Origin: UMGS1279 sp045536815
GTDB lineage: Bacteria > Bacillota > Clostridia > Oscillospirales > Acutalibacteraceae
Assembly (NCBI GenBank): GCA_045536815.1
Contig: JAZSOH010000023.1
Location: 1-62,023 of the forward strand
Length of the DNA: 62,023 nucleotides
Direction of reading: 5' to 3'
Part shown: positions 40,162 through 48,161 of the stretch, in pieces
Layout: each line of letters starts with the position of its first letter
How positions within the stretch are numbered: position 1 is the stretch's first letter
Notes under the pieces: model-generated
What the model was told of the DNA's origin: nothing
The model's database searches: none
What the model saw: only the letters and a program-made list of their open reading frames with translations
Translations under genes and position numbers: made by a program

Positions 40162-41421
40162 TTATTCCTCTTCTGTTTTTGGAAGGATTGTTACCTTGAT
40201 TTTATCAACACGTTTTTCGTCCATTTCAGTCACAGTCACCGAAAGATTCTCGTCGGTAAAGCTGTCGCCAACCTTCGGTATTTGACCAAGCTTATCCATA
40301 ACCCAACCGCTAACAGTTTGTACCTCAAACTCTTCAGACGCCCTAATTTCAAGTTCTTCAAACATTTCTTCAATATTTGTACTGCCTAAAACTATATATT
40401 CATTTTCCTTTGATGTTACAATTTCCTCAGTAACCTCGTCATGCTCGTCCCAAATTTCACCAACAAGCTCTTCAATAATATCTTCTAATGTTACTATGCC
40501 CATTGTACCACCATATTCATCTAAAACAACAGCGATATGAAGCTTTTTAACCTGAAGTTCTCTAAGCAGCTCGCTGATTTTTTTGTTTTGTGTCGTGTAT
40601 ACTGCGGGGCGAATTATATCCTTAATAGGTTTTTTAGTATTATAAACCTTATTATAAAAATCTTTAAGATAAATTATGCCGACAATATGGTCAATGCTTT
40701 CGCTATAAATCGGTAGTCTTGAAAAACCGGTTTCCGAAAAAAGTTTTGCAATTTCTTCCTTGCTTGAACCTTCAAGCGCACCCACAATATCAATTCTGGG
40801 TGTAAGAACATCAATAGCCTCTTGCTCTGAAAACTCAATAGCGCTTTTAATTAAGGTGCTTTCGTGCTCGTTAATTTCGCCCTCTTCTTCCGCCTCTTCA
40901 ACTATTGTAAGCAGTTCTTCTTCGGTATCTGCTTTATCGTCTTTAGTTTTTAAAATTGAAGAAAACAAATTACTAACACCACGAGACAAAAAAGCAAAAG
41001 GAGATAAAATAATAGCAAATATTCTTGTAATATAAGCTAACTCGATAGCTGTTTTTTCGGGAATTTCCGCCGCTATTGATTTAGGAATAATCTCACCAAA
41101 TAAAAGAACCGTAAGAATTGATATGAGTATTGAAACAAAAATGCTTACATTTTCACCGAAAACAAACTTATCCAAAAGCTTTGAAAAAAAGGTTGCGGCT
41201 AAAACGTTAACAATTATGTTACCGATGTTCACAGCATTAACAATAAATTCGTCGCTGTCTGATAATTTTAAAACCACCTTGGCTTTTTTATTTTCGTCTT
41301 CAATCATCGCTTTTATTCTAGACCTACTTAGGTTTAAATAAGCCGTCGCGATTGATGAGAAAATAGCCGATAATAATAAACATAAAATTGCAACAAATAA
41401 AGATAAACTGTCGCTTTCCAT
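40162..41421 (-). CDS. CNNM/CorC-family Mg2+/Co2+ transport protein
   Basis: From ATG 41421: a CNNM (DUF21) membrane domain (about 1-175, four helices, LFGEIIPKSIA), a CBS pair (about 195-320, VLTPRIDIVGAL, GFSRLPIYSESIDHIVGIIYLKD, VVLDEYGGTMGIVTLEDIIEELVGEIWDEHDE) and a C-terminal CorC/HlyC domain (about 340-425). Family members include Bacillus MpfA, a magnesium exporter, and related Mg2+/Co2+ handling proteins, often mis-named hemolysins. It is monocistronic. The ORF extends to 41460, but ATG 41421 gives a proper membrane start, though its SD is weak. A leader with a short ORF and a terminator-like hairpin precedes it (see 41499-41564 and 41471-41507). Confidence 0.9.
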   Translation of the reverse strand: MESDSLSLFVAILCLLLSAIFSSIATAYLNLSRSRIKAMIEDENKKAKVVLKLSDSDEFIVNAVNIGNIIVNVLAATFFSKLLDKFVFGENVSIFVSILISILTVLLFGEIIPKSIAAEIPEKTAIELAYITRIFAIILSPFAFLSRGVSNLFSSILKTKDDKADTEEELLTIVEEAEEEGEINEHESTLIKSAIEFSEQEAIDVLTPRIDIVGALEGSSKEEIAKLFSETGFSRLPIYSESIDHIVGIIYLKDFYNKVYNTKKPIKDIIRPAVYTTQNKKISELLRELQVKKLHIAVVLDEYGGTMGIVTLEDIIEELVGEIWDEHDEVTEEIVTSKENEYIVLGSTNIEEMFEELEIRASEEFEVQTVSGWVMDKLGQIPKVGDSFTDENLSVTVTEMDEKRVDKIKVTILPKTEEE

Positions 41422-41470
41422 AACTAAAAATACCCTTTCATTTAAACAATTTAATTTCAAAAGACAACAA

Positions 41471-41507
41471 AAGGCATAACCGTCACCAAAAGTAACGGCT
41501 ATGCCTT
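41471..41507 (-). terminator. candidate attenuator hairpin upstream of the CNNM/CorC gene
   Basis: On the minus strand AAGGCATAGCCGT (41507-41495) pairs with ACGGTTATGCCTT (41483-41471), one mismatch, followed by TTTGTTGTCTTTT. It lies after the promoter (41594-41622) and 50 bases before the start codon, so it can only act as a conditional terminator of the leader. The stop codon of the leader ORF (TAG, 41501-41499) is inside the 5' arm. Confidence 0.75.
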
Positions 41508-41564
41508 ATTTTTTATAAAATGCAAAACTGTAATGTATGTACAGTTCGCGTCCTCGTCGTCCAT
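41499..41564 (-). CDS. 21-residue leader peptide starting MDDED
   Basis: Minus-strand ATG at 41564 has the SD GGAG 8 bases upstream. It opens a 21-codon frame: MDDEDANCTY, then ITVLHF, then IKNKA, and a TAG inside the attenuator's 5' arm. The N-terminal run of four acidic residues is the kind of nascent chain that destabilises bacterial ribosomes at low Mg2+ (intrinsic ribosome destabilisation, known for E. coli MgtL). A second hairpin, GCGAACTGTA with TACAGTTTTGC (41522-41549), lies within the ORF. Position, SD and the stop within the hairpin support a regulatory peptide; function is inferred. No match to a named leader is claimed. Confidence 0.6.
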   Translation of the reverse strand: MDDEDANCTYITVLHFIKNKA

Positions 41565-41593
41565 TTAATCTACTCCGAAAATTATTTTTAAGT

Positions 41594-41622
41594 ATTATAT
41601 CACGACTTAATGTTTTTTTCAA
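41594..41622 (-). promoter_or_regulatory. promoter of the CNNM/CorC leader
   Basis: TTGAAA (41622-41617), 17-base spacer, extended TGA-TATAAT (-10 at 41599-41594). Transcription should start near 41587, giving a leader of about 165 bases. Confidence 0.85.
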
Positions 41623-41643
41623 GTACTATTTTAAAATATCTAA

Positions 41644-41672
41644 TTGCAAAAATTTATAGTATACTATATAAT
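41644..41672 (+). promoter_or_regulatory. promoter of the shikimate-kinase-like gene
   Basis: TTGCAA (41644-41649), 17-base spacer, TATAAT (41667-41672). It is divergent from, and within 25 bases of, the CNNM/CorC promoter. Confidence 0.75.
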
Positions 41673-41691
41673 ACTAGTTGGAGTTGATATT

Positions 41692-42186
41692 ATGAATATA
41701 GTTTTAATAGGAATGCCCGGTTGCGGCAAAAGTACAATTGGTGTTTTACTAGCCAAATCGTTGCTTTTCGACTTTTTGGATACTGACCTTTTAATTCAAA
41801 ATAAATATGGAAAATCTCTTTGTGATATTATTGAAGAAAACGGTATAGATGGCTTCAAGGAAATTGAAAATTTGGCTTTATCTGAAGTGGACAGAAAAAA
41901 TACTGTTATTGCTACGGGCGGTAGCGCAATATATGGTGAAAAAGCAATGCAAAATCTCAAAAAAGGCGCTAAGATTGTTTATCTAAAGCTTTCACCAAAG
42001 GCTATTGATGGGCGCATAAAAAACATCACAACACGCGGTATTGCTATGAAACGCGGCACCAGTATTGATGCACTTTACACAGAGCGCCACCCTCTTTATG
42101 AAAAATATGCAGATATTATAGTTGACTGCGAAAATCTTTCTATTGAAGAAAATTTAAAAACAATCATTGAAAAAATTCTAGAATAA
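41692..42186 (+). CDS. aroK: shikimate-kinase-like protein
   Basis: A 164-residue P-loop kinase: Walker A GMPGCGKSTIG, the DTD substrate segment (FLDTDLLIQ), ENGIDGFKEIENLAL, ATGGSAIYG in place of the usual ATGGGA, and TERHPLYEKYADI with the conserved Arg. This is the shikimate kinase layout (phosphorylates shikimate in aromatic amino-acid synthesis). The GGG-to-GGS change and the absence of other aro genes nearby leave some doubt about the substrate; other small-molecule kinases of the family are possible. ATG 41692 is preceded by GGAG; the frame's extension to 41644 is the promoter. Confidence 0.78.
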   Translation: MNIVLIGMPGCGKSTIGVLLAKSLLFDFLDTDLLIQNKYGKSLCDIIEENGIDGFKEIENLALSEVDRKNTVIATGGSAIYGEKAMQNLKKGAKIVYLKLSPKAIDGRIKNITTRGIAMKRGTSIDALYTERHPLYEKYADIIVDCENLSIEENLKTIIEKILE

Positions 42187-42224
42187 TCACCTGTTTTTTG
42201 GTTAAATTTTACCCTAAACTAGTG

Positions 42225-42253
42225 TTGACCTATTATTATTTAAATGTTATAAT
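42225..42253 (+). promoter_or_regulatory. promoter of the pfl operon
   Basis: TTGACC (42225-42230), 17-base spacer, extended TGT-TATAAT (42248-42253). SD AAAGGAG at 42279-42285. Confidence 0.85.
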
Positions 42254-42293
42254 ATAAATATATTTGTTATAGAAAAATAAAGGAGATTTTTTG

Positions 42294-44375
42294 GTGGATT
42301 ACAACTACGAAGCGTGGACCGGCTTTGAAGGCGGTATATGGCAAAAGGAAATTAACGTTAGAAGTTTTATTAAACATAATTATACCCCTTATGACGGCGA
42401 TGAAGCCTTTTTGGAAGGTCCTACTGAAGATACAAATAAGCTCTGGGCCGAAGTGCTTGAGCTCTTTAAAAAAGAACGCGAATCGGGTGGCGTTTTAGAG
42501 ATGGACACTAAGGTTATTTCAACAATAACCTCTCATGCACCCGGATATATTGACAAAAAAAGAGAAAAAATTGTTGGTCTTCAAACCGATAAGCCTCTCA
42601 AACGCGCTTTAATGCCCTATGGTGGAATTCGTATGGCAGAAAAAGCCCTTAAAGAAAACGGTTATGAAATTGACCCACAAATTAAAGACTTTTTCACAAC
42701 CCATAGAAAAACCCATAACGCAGGTGTATTTGATGTTTATACGCCCGAAATGCGCGCTTGTCGTTCCAGCCATATTATTACAGGTCTTCCTGACGCTTAT
42801 GGTCGTGGAAGGATTATAGGCGACTACCGTAGAGTTGCCCTTTACGGAATTGACAGGCTTATTAAGGACAAGCTTGAGCAGGAAGAAACTACCCGTTCTA
42901 CAATGTATGAGGACGTTATTCGTAAAAGAGAGGAACTTGCAGAGCAGGTTCGCGCCCTTAAAGACCTTAAGGAAATGGCAGCAAGCTATGGCTTTGACAT
43001 TTCACTTCCCGCCAGGGACACAAAAGAAGCTATTCAGTGGCTTTATTTTGGTTACTTAGCGGCAGTTAAGGAGCAAAACGGTGCAGCAATGTCCCTTGGT
43101 AGAACCTCTACCTTCCTTGATATTTATGCCGAACGCGATCTTGCAAACGGCAGATATACCGAAAAAGAGCTTCAGGAAATGGTTGACCATTTTATTATGA
43201 AGCTTCGCCTTGTGAAATTTGCCCGTACACCTGAGTATAATGAACTATTTTCGGGCGACCCACAGTGGGTTACTGAATCTATCGGCGGTGTTGCTATTGA
43301 CGGTCGACATCTTGTTACTAAAATGTCCTACCGCTATTTACACACACTTAATAACCTAGGCGCTGCACCCGAGCCGAATCTTACTGTGCTTTGGTCTACC
43401 CGCCTACCCGACAATTTTAAGCGTTTCTGCGCCAAAACCTCTATTGAAACTTCTTCAGTTCAATACGAAAACGACGATATGATGCGTTTTACTCACGGTG
43501 ATGATTACGCTATTGCTTGTTGCGTTTCTTCAATGAATGTTGGCCTTGAAATGCAATTTTTCGGTGCAAGAGCTAACCTTGCAAAATGTCTTTTATATGC
43601 TATCAACGGCGGTGTTGATGAAATAACAGGTAACCAGGTTGGCCCGAAATATCGCCCAATTACTTCCGAATATCTTGACTACGACGAGGTTATGCAAAAA
43701 TACGACGATATGATGCGTTGGCTTGCAGGTGTATATGTTAATACTCTAAACATTATTCACTATATGCACGATAAATATTGTTACGAAAAAATTCAAATGG
43801 CGCTTCACGATAAGGAAGTTAAGCGTTGGTTTGCTACAGGTATTGCCGGTCTTTCGGTTGTTGCCGACTCGCTTTCTGCTATCAAATATGCCAAGGTTAA
43901 GGTTATTCGTAATCAAGACTCAGTTGCAACCGACTATGAAATTGAGGGTGATTTCCCCAAATACGGTAATGATGATGATAGGGTTGATACAATAGCTTAT
44001 GATGTTGTTCATAGGTTTATGGAGCATATCAGAAAAAATCATACCTACCGCAACAGTATACCCACAACCTCAATTTTAACTATTACTTCAAACGTTGTTT
44101 ACGGCAAAAATACAGGTGCTACACCTGATGGACGTAAACGCGGTGAAGCCTTTGCACCGGGTGCAAACCCAATGCATAGAAGAGATACAAAAGGTGCAGT
44201 TGCTTCGCTTTCTTCTGTTGCGAAGCTCCCCTTTATTGATGCAAAAGACGGCATTTCTAACACATTTTCAATTATTCCGGATGCTCTCGGTAAGGATGAC
44301 AAAATCTTTGTTGGTGATATTGAAGTTGACCTTGACTGCGGTAGCGGAGCTTGTTTTTCACCAACCCTTTTTTGA
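42294..44375 (+). CDS. pflB: pyruvate formate-lyase, core without glycyl-radical domain
   Basis: PflB splits pyruvate with CoA into acetyl-CoA and formate. About 693 residues cover the barrel: RALMPYGGIRMAEKALKENGY, ARTPEYNELFSGDPQWVTESIGG, the active-site cysteine pair in ACCVSSMNVGLEMQFFGARAN, and TPDGRKRGEAFAPGANPMHRRDTKGAVAS. Residues end just after IPDALGKDDKIFVGDIE and CGSGACFSPTLF. The Gly-radical loop is absent; it is encoded by the next ORF. The stop at 44373-44375 lies in a T6 run (44368-44373). With one T less the frame would add EGLDDSNED and stop at TAG 44401-44403, still before the next gene's SD. Start: GTG 42294 or TTG 42291; the first fits the SD spacing better. Confidence 0.9.
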   Translation: MDYNYEAWTGFEGGIWQKEINVRSFIKHNYTPYDGDEAFLEGPTEDTNKLWAEVLELFKKERESGGVLEMDTKVISTITSHAPGYIDKKREKIVGLQTDKPLKRALMPYGGIRMAEKALKENGYEIDPQIKDFFTTHRKTHNAGVFDVYTPEMRACRSSHIITGLPDAYGRGRIIGDYRRVALYGIDRLIKDKLEQEETTRSTMYEDVIRKREELAEQVRALKDLKEMAASYGFDISLPARDTKEAIQWLYFGYLAAVKEQNGAAMSLGRTSTFLDIYAERDLANGRYTEKELQEMVDHFIMKLRLVKFARTPEYNELFSGDPQWVTESIGGVAIDGRHLVTKMSYRYLHTLNNLGAAPEPNLTVLWSTRLPDNFKRFCAKTSIETSSVQYENDDMMRFTHGDDYAIACCVSSMNVGLEMQFFGARANLAKCLLYAINGGVDEITGNQVGPKYRPITSEYLDYDEVMQKYDDMMRWLAGVYVNTLNIIHYMHDKYCYEKIQMALHDKEVKRWFATGIAGLSVVADSLSAIKYAKVKVIRNQDSVATDYEIEGDFPKYGNDDDRVDTIAYDVVHRFMEHIRKNHTYRNSIPTTSILTITSNVVYGKNTGATPDGRKRGEAFAPGANPMHRRDTKGAVASLSSVAKLPFIDAKDGISNTFSIIPDALGKDDKIFVGDIEVDLDCGSGACFSPTLF

Positions 44376-44418
44376 AGGCCTTGACGATAGCAACGAAGAC
44401 TAGTATAGGAGAAACTTT

Positions 44419-44661
44419 ATGGCTGCTACAAAAAATCAAATTGATAACCTCGTTTCCCTTCTTGACGGATATGTTCAAAAGGGCGGACATCATCTGAACG
44501 TGAATGTTTTTACTAGAGAAACTCTTCTTGATGCTCAAGCTCATCCCGAAAAATATCCACAGCTTACTATAAGAATTAGCGGATATGCAGTTAACTTTAT
44601 TAAGCTTACTAAAGAGCAGCAAGACGAAGTTATTTCAAGAACATTCCACGACAAAATTTAA
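44419..44661 (+). CDS. separate glycyl-radical domain (GrcA/YfiD-like) of pyruvate formate-lyase
   Basis: 80 residues matching only the C-terminal end of PflB: NQIDNLVSLLDGYVQKGGHH, then LNVNVFTRETLLDAQAHPEK and the radical motif TIRISGYAVNFIKLT with its glycine. It has its own ATG and SD (AGGAG, 44407-44411, spacing 7). In E. coli a stand-alone domain like this (GrcA/YfiD) can replace an oxygen-cleaved PflB end. Here the preceding pflB ends just before the same domain, so it seems to be the normal second subunit rather than a spare. pflA, the activase, starts 2 bases after its stop. Confidence 0.88.
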   Translation: MAATKNQIDNLVSLLDGYVQKGGHHLNVNVFTRETLLDAQAHPEKYPQLTIRISGYAVNFIKLTKEQQDEVISRTFHDKI

Positions 44662-44663
44662 TT

Positions 44664-45410
44664 ATGCTTGGAATTATTCATTCTAAGGAAAGTTTCGGCA
44701 CTGTTGACGGGCCGGGACTGAGATATGTTCTTTTTCTAAAGGGTTGTCCTATGCGCTGTATTTACTGCCATAATCCAGATACTTGGGAGCAAAGCGGCGG
44801 TGAAAAAATTACTGCAGATGAAGTTATTTCGGAAATTATTAAAAATAGAGCTTTCTATGAAAATGGCGGTATAACCGTTTCGGGCGGCGAACCCCTTTTG
44901 CAGATTGATTTTTTAATAGAGCTTTTCCAAAAGGCTAAGGCGGAAAACATTCACACCTGCATTGATACATCGGGCATAACCTTTGATAGAAACAATTTAG
45001 CTCTTATAAAAAAGTTTGATAAGCTTTTAAACTTAACCGACCTTGTTATGTTAGATATTAAGCATATCGACCCAGTTAAACATAAAGAGCTTACAGGAAA
45101 AGACAACAAAAACATTCTTGAATTTGCAAAATTTTTAGAAGAGAGAAACACTCCACTTTGGGTAAGGCATGTTGTTTTAGAGGGTTATACTGACGACCAA
45201 ATTTATTTGGAAAAATTAGGCGAGTTTATCGGCAAGCTTAAAAACCTTAAAGCGCTTGATGTTATCCCCTATCATACCTTTGGTGTTTCAAAGTATGAAA
45301 AACTAGGTATTAAGTATCCAATTTCAAATATTAACGCTTTATCTAAAGAAAAACTTCTTATAGCAAAAAAACATATTTTAGAAGGTATAAAAAAAGCACG
45401 TAGCAACTAG
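44664..45410 (+). CDS. pflA: pyruvate formate-lyase activating enzyme
   Basis: Radical-SAM enzyme that abstracts a hydrogen from the glycine of PflB. It begins MLGIIHSKESFGTVDGPGLR, with the cluster motif CPMRCIYC (CxxxCxxC) followed by HNPDTW, then GGITVSGGEPLLQ and TCIDTSG. Length (248) is normal for PflA; there are no extra ferredoxin domains, consistent with PFL rather than another glycyl-radical enzyme. ATG 44664 lies 2 bases after the glycyl-radical gene; a stem-loop terminator overlaps its stop. Confidence 0.95.
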   Translation: MLGIIHSKESFGTVDGPGLRYVLFLKGCPMRCIYCHNPDTWEQSGGEKITADEVISEIIKNRAFYENGGITVSGGEPLLQIDFLIELFQKAKAENIHTCIDTSGITFDRNNLALIKKFDKLLNLTDLVMLDIKHIDPVKHKELTGKDNKNILEFAKFLEERNTPLWVRHVVLEGYTDDQIYLEKLGEFIGKLKNLKALDVIPYHTFGVSKYEKLGIKYPISNINALSKEKLLIAKKHILEGIKKARSN

Positions 45411-45422
45411 CTACGTGCTTTT
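45391..45422. terminator. bidirectional terminator after pflA
   Basis: AAAAGCACGTAGC (45392-45404), loop AACTA, GCTACGTGCTTTT (45410-45422). The pflA stop codon lies in the loop. It also ends the convergent nitroreductase gene. Confidence 0.9.
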
Positions 45423-45425
45423 AAT

Positions 45426-45968
45426 TTATTTTACGATTAAAAGTTCTTCTACAGTTTTTCTTTTTGGTGCTTCTGGAGACTCGCTAGCGTAACCTATAGC
45501 AACAACTGCCGAAACAGACTTATCTTCCCCAATTTCCAAAAGATTTTTCACCTTATCCTCATCGAAAATACCCATAATTACCGTTGCAAGACCTTTTTCG
45601 TGGGCTGCAAGGCAAAACGTTTGTGTTGCAATCCCTGCATCAAAGGACTGCCAATGTGTTTTTTTAGAGGTAGTAAATGAGCCGTCTCGCTCATACCCTG
45701 AGCGGTTATTTACAGTGGTTACAATAACTAAAGCGGGGGCGCCTTGGGCATTTTTAATGTTATACTCAAACCCCATCATACAATCCTCCGCTAAGTTGTT
45801 TTTCACTTTTTCATCTAAAACCGCAATATATCTAGTAGTTTGAGAGTTTTTCCAACTAGGTGCAAAGGTTGCAACCTCAATAATTTTTGAAATATCATCT
45901 GCAGAAACTTTTTTATCTAAAAATTTTCTTACACTTCTTCTTGTTTTAATACCTTCAATAAGTTCCAT
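45426..45968 (-). CDS. nitroreductase-family flavoprotein
   Basis: 180 residues: IEGIKTRRSVRKFLDKKV (FMN-binding Arg cluster), AVATFAPSW-like EVATFAPSWKNSQTTR, then FDAGIATQTFCLAAHEKGLATVIMG and VVAIGYASESPEAPKRKTVEELL. This is a compact NfsB/NfnB-type FMN oxidoreductase; the physiological substrate cannot be told. It is monocistronic, SD GAGGT, convergent with pflA and divergent from the etf operon. The 195-base gap to etfB holds only the etfB promoter and A+T-rich DNA. Confidence 0.88.
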   Translation of the reverse strand: MELIEGIKTRRSVRKFLDKKVSADDISKIIEVATFAPSWKNSQTTRYIAVLDEKVKNNLAEDCMMGFEYNIKNAQGAPALVIVTTVNNRSGYERDGSFTTSKKTHWQSFDAGIATQTFCLAAHEKGLATVIMGIFDEDKVKNLLEIGEDKSVSAVVAIGYASESPEAPKRKTVEELLIVK

Positions 45969-46102
45969 TACTTTTACCTCGAAATTTTTTTATCATTATA
46001 TCATATTGTAATAATTTCTTCAATCGCTTTTACAACATTTTTAGTTTATATTATATATATTTAATAGTTTTTTACTATATATTGTTAAAATTTTATCTAT
46101 TA

Positions 46103-46132
46103 TTGACATATAATGTGTAGGTATGTTATCAT
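46103..46132 (+). promoter_or_regulatory. promoter of the etf-lct operon
   Basis: TTGACA (46103-46108), 18-base spacer, extended TGT-TATCAT (46127-46132). SD AGGAG lies 7 bases before ATG 46164. Confidence 0.7.
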
Positions 46133-46163
46133 AATAAAGTAATTATATTATAGGAGTTTTTGT

Positions 46164-46952
46164 ATGAATATTTTAGTTTGTGTTAAACAAGTGCCGGGGT
46201 CAAATAATGTTGAGGTTGACCCTATTACAGGCGTACTTAAAAGAAACGGTGCGATGAGCAAAATGAATCCTTACGACCTGTATGCCATAGAAACAGCGAT
46301 GTCGCTGTGTGAAAAATTTGGCGGTACTGTTCAAAGTATAACAATGGGGCCTCCATCTGCCAAAACAGTTATTGCCGAAACAATTTGTATGGGCACTTCG
46401 GGCGGTACAGTTTTAAGCGATAGAAGGTTTGCAGGTGCCGACGTTTTAGCGACCGCCTACACCCTTTCGCAAGGCGTTAAAAAAATGGGCAAATTTGACC
46501 TTATTGTTTGCGGTAAACAAACCACCGACGGTGATACCGCTCAGGTTGGTGCCGAGCTTTCTGAATATTTAAATATTCCTAATATTTCAAATGTTTTATC
46601 CGTCGAAGACGTTCGTGACGGGAAAATATTTCTAACTGCTTCCTTAGACCAAAAGATTGTTAAAATGAGTGTTAAACTCCCCTGTCTTATCTCTATGGAG
46701 GACGATATTAACACACCCCGACTTCCCTCTTACAAAATAAAGAAAACTGTTTCTGATGATATGATAAGGTTTTTATCATTTAACGATTTTGATGATAAAA
46801 ATGAATCTAACTACGGTCTTGCGGGTTCAGCAACACAGGTTGAGAGAATATTCCCACCCGAAAAAAATACCGACAAGCAAATGATTACGGGAAGCACTGA
46901 AGAAAAAATTGACGCTTTATTCGACCTTATCGTAGACAAAAAAATTATATAA
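46164..46952 (+). CDS. etfB: electron transfer flavoprotein, beta subunit (LctB-like)
   Basis: EtfB binds nucleotide and FAD with EtfA. It begins MNILVCVKQVPGSNNVEVDP, with NPYDLYAIETAMSLCEK, SITMGPPSAKTVIAETICMG, DLIVCGKQTTDGDTAQVGAELSE and the conserved C-terminal MKAKKK-like loop replaced by TPRLPSYKIKKTVSDD. Length 262, normal. Followed after 12 bases by etfA and then an FAD-linked lactate dehydrogenase: the same order as lctBCD of Acetobacterium woodii, where the complex oxidises lactate with NAD+ by electron confurcation using reduced ferredoxin. The NAD+ site would lie in this subunit. Confidence 0.92.
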   Translation: MNILVCVKQVPGSNNVEVDPITGVLKRNGAMSKMNPYDLYAIETAMSLCEKFGGTVQSITMGPPSAKTVIAETICMGTSGGTVLSDRRFAGADVLATAYTLSQGVKKMGKFDLIVCGKQTTDGDTAQVGAELSEYLNIPNISNVLSVEDVRDGKIFLTASLDQKIVKMSVKLPCLISMEDDINTPRLPSYKIKKTVSDDMIRFLSFNDFDDKNESNYGLAGSATQVERIFPPEKNTDKQMITGSTEEKIDALFDLIVDKKII

Positions 46953-46964
46953 GGAGGGATAAAT

Positions 46965-48161
46965 TTGGGTAAGCTTATATTTAAAAACGAACTTATAAAC
47001 GAAGAAAATTCTAAAAAACTTATTTCCCTTTGTCCCTTCGCGGCACTTTCCTTTGAAAATGGCAAAATGGAAGTCGCTTCAAACTGCAAAATGTGTAAGC
47101 TTTGTGTTAAAAAAGGCGGCGGACTTGTTACCTATCAAGAAGACGCGGTAAAAAGTGTTGATAAATCTCTTTGGAACGGTGTTTTGGTTTATGTTGACCA
47201 CAATAAAGATGGCATACATAAAGTAACCTTTGAACTCGCAGCAAAAGCAAAGGAATTAGCAGCAAAAATCAACCACCCTGTGTATGCCCTTATTATTGGC
47301 AATAATCTTTCAAAGAAGTTGGAAACCCTTTGGCTTTACGGCTTCGATAAAATTTTTGTTTACGAAAGTGAAGAATTTGAAGATTTTAAAATCGAGCCAT
47401 ACACCGCAGCTTTTTACGATTTTATAGAGAAAGTTAAGCCTTCTTCAATTATGCTTGGTGCTACAAATTTAGGTAGACAGTTGGCTCCCAGAATTGCGGC
47501 CAGATGTAAAGCGGGTCTTACCGCCGACTGTACTATTTTAGAGATGAAAGAAAATACCGACCTTGTACAAATTCGTCCCGCCTTTGGCGGCAACATTATG
47601 GCTCAAATAATTTCACCTAACACAAGGCCACAGTTTTGCACAGTTCGTTATAAAATTTTTAATGAACCAAAACCAAATGATACTCCGTCGGGTGAAATTA
47701 TTAAAATGCCTGTGACGGCTAAAATGCTTAAATCAAAAATTGAAATTCTTTCTACCGAAAACAAACCTGTAGAGACCGACATTTCAGAAGCAGACGTTAT
47801 TGTCGCCATTGGCAGAGGTGCTTCGGGTGAGGCAACAAGAAAAAATGCCGAAACACTTGCTAAGCTGTTAGGTGGACATATTGCCTGTACACGTCCACTT
47901 GTTGAATCTAATATTTTTGATGCTAAACATCAAATAGGTCTTTCGGGTAGAACCGTAAAACCTAAATTTATCATTTGTCTTGGTATTTCAGGCGCCGTTC
48001 AATTTACAGCCGGTATGAATTCTTCCGACTGTATTGTTGCAATAAATAGTGATAAAAATGCACAGATTTTTGACGTTGCCCATTACGGTATTGTCGGCGA
48101 TGTTAATGAAATATTGCCTAGTATCATAGAAAAAATCAAGGAGGTTAAAGCTAATGTATAA
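46965..48161 (+). CDS. etfA: electron transfer flavoprotein, alpha subunit with one [4Fe-4S] site (LctC-like)
   Basis: 398 residues: an N-terminal ferredoxin-like extension (about 1-65) and a standard EtfA body with HPVYALIIGNN, ILGATNLGRQLAPRIAARC-like MLGATNLGRQLAPRIAARCKAGLTADC, the FAD domain GRGASGEATRKNAETLAK, ACTRPLVESN, GLSGRTVKPKFIICLGISGAVQFTAGMNSSDCIVAIN. In the extension a lone CP (CPFAAL) is followed by CKMCKLC; the first CxxCxxC and last CP of a two-cluster ferredoxin are gone. These four cysteines are the set for a single cluster, as in the electron-bifurcating lactate dehydrogenase. It overlaps the next gene by 8 bases. Confidence 0.92.
   Translation: MGKLIFKNELINEENSKKLISLCPFAALSFENGKMEVASNCKMCKLCVKKGGGLVTYQEDAVKSVDKSLWNGVLVYVDHNKDGIHKVTFELAAKAKELAAKINHPVYALIIGNNLSKKLETLWLYGFDKIFVYESEEFEDFKIEPYTAAFYDFIEKVKPSSIMLGATNLGRQLAPRIAARCKAGLTADCTILEMKENTDLVQIRPAFGGNIMAQIISPNTRPQFCTVRYKIFNEPKPNDTPSGEIIKMPVTAKMLKSKIEILSTENKPVETDISEADVIVAIGRGASGEATRKNAETLAKLLGGHIACTRPLVESNIFDAKHQIGLSGRTVKPKFIICLGISGAVQFTAGMNSSDCIVAINSDKNAQIFDVAHYGIVGDVNEILPSIIEKIKEVKANV

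Noticed and set aside
41471..41590. A metabolite riboswitch (M-box, yybP-ykoY, glmS-like) before the CNNM/CorC gene
   Set aside because: None of the conserved cores I know for these classes is present; the leader is short and better explained by the 21-codon ORF plus one hairpin.
44368..44418. pflB as a simple frameshifted pseudogene continuous with the next ORF
   Set aside because: The reading after correcting the T-run ends at TAG 44401, and the next ORF has its own SD and ATG; a single frameshift does not join the two parts.
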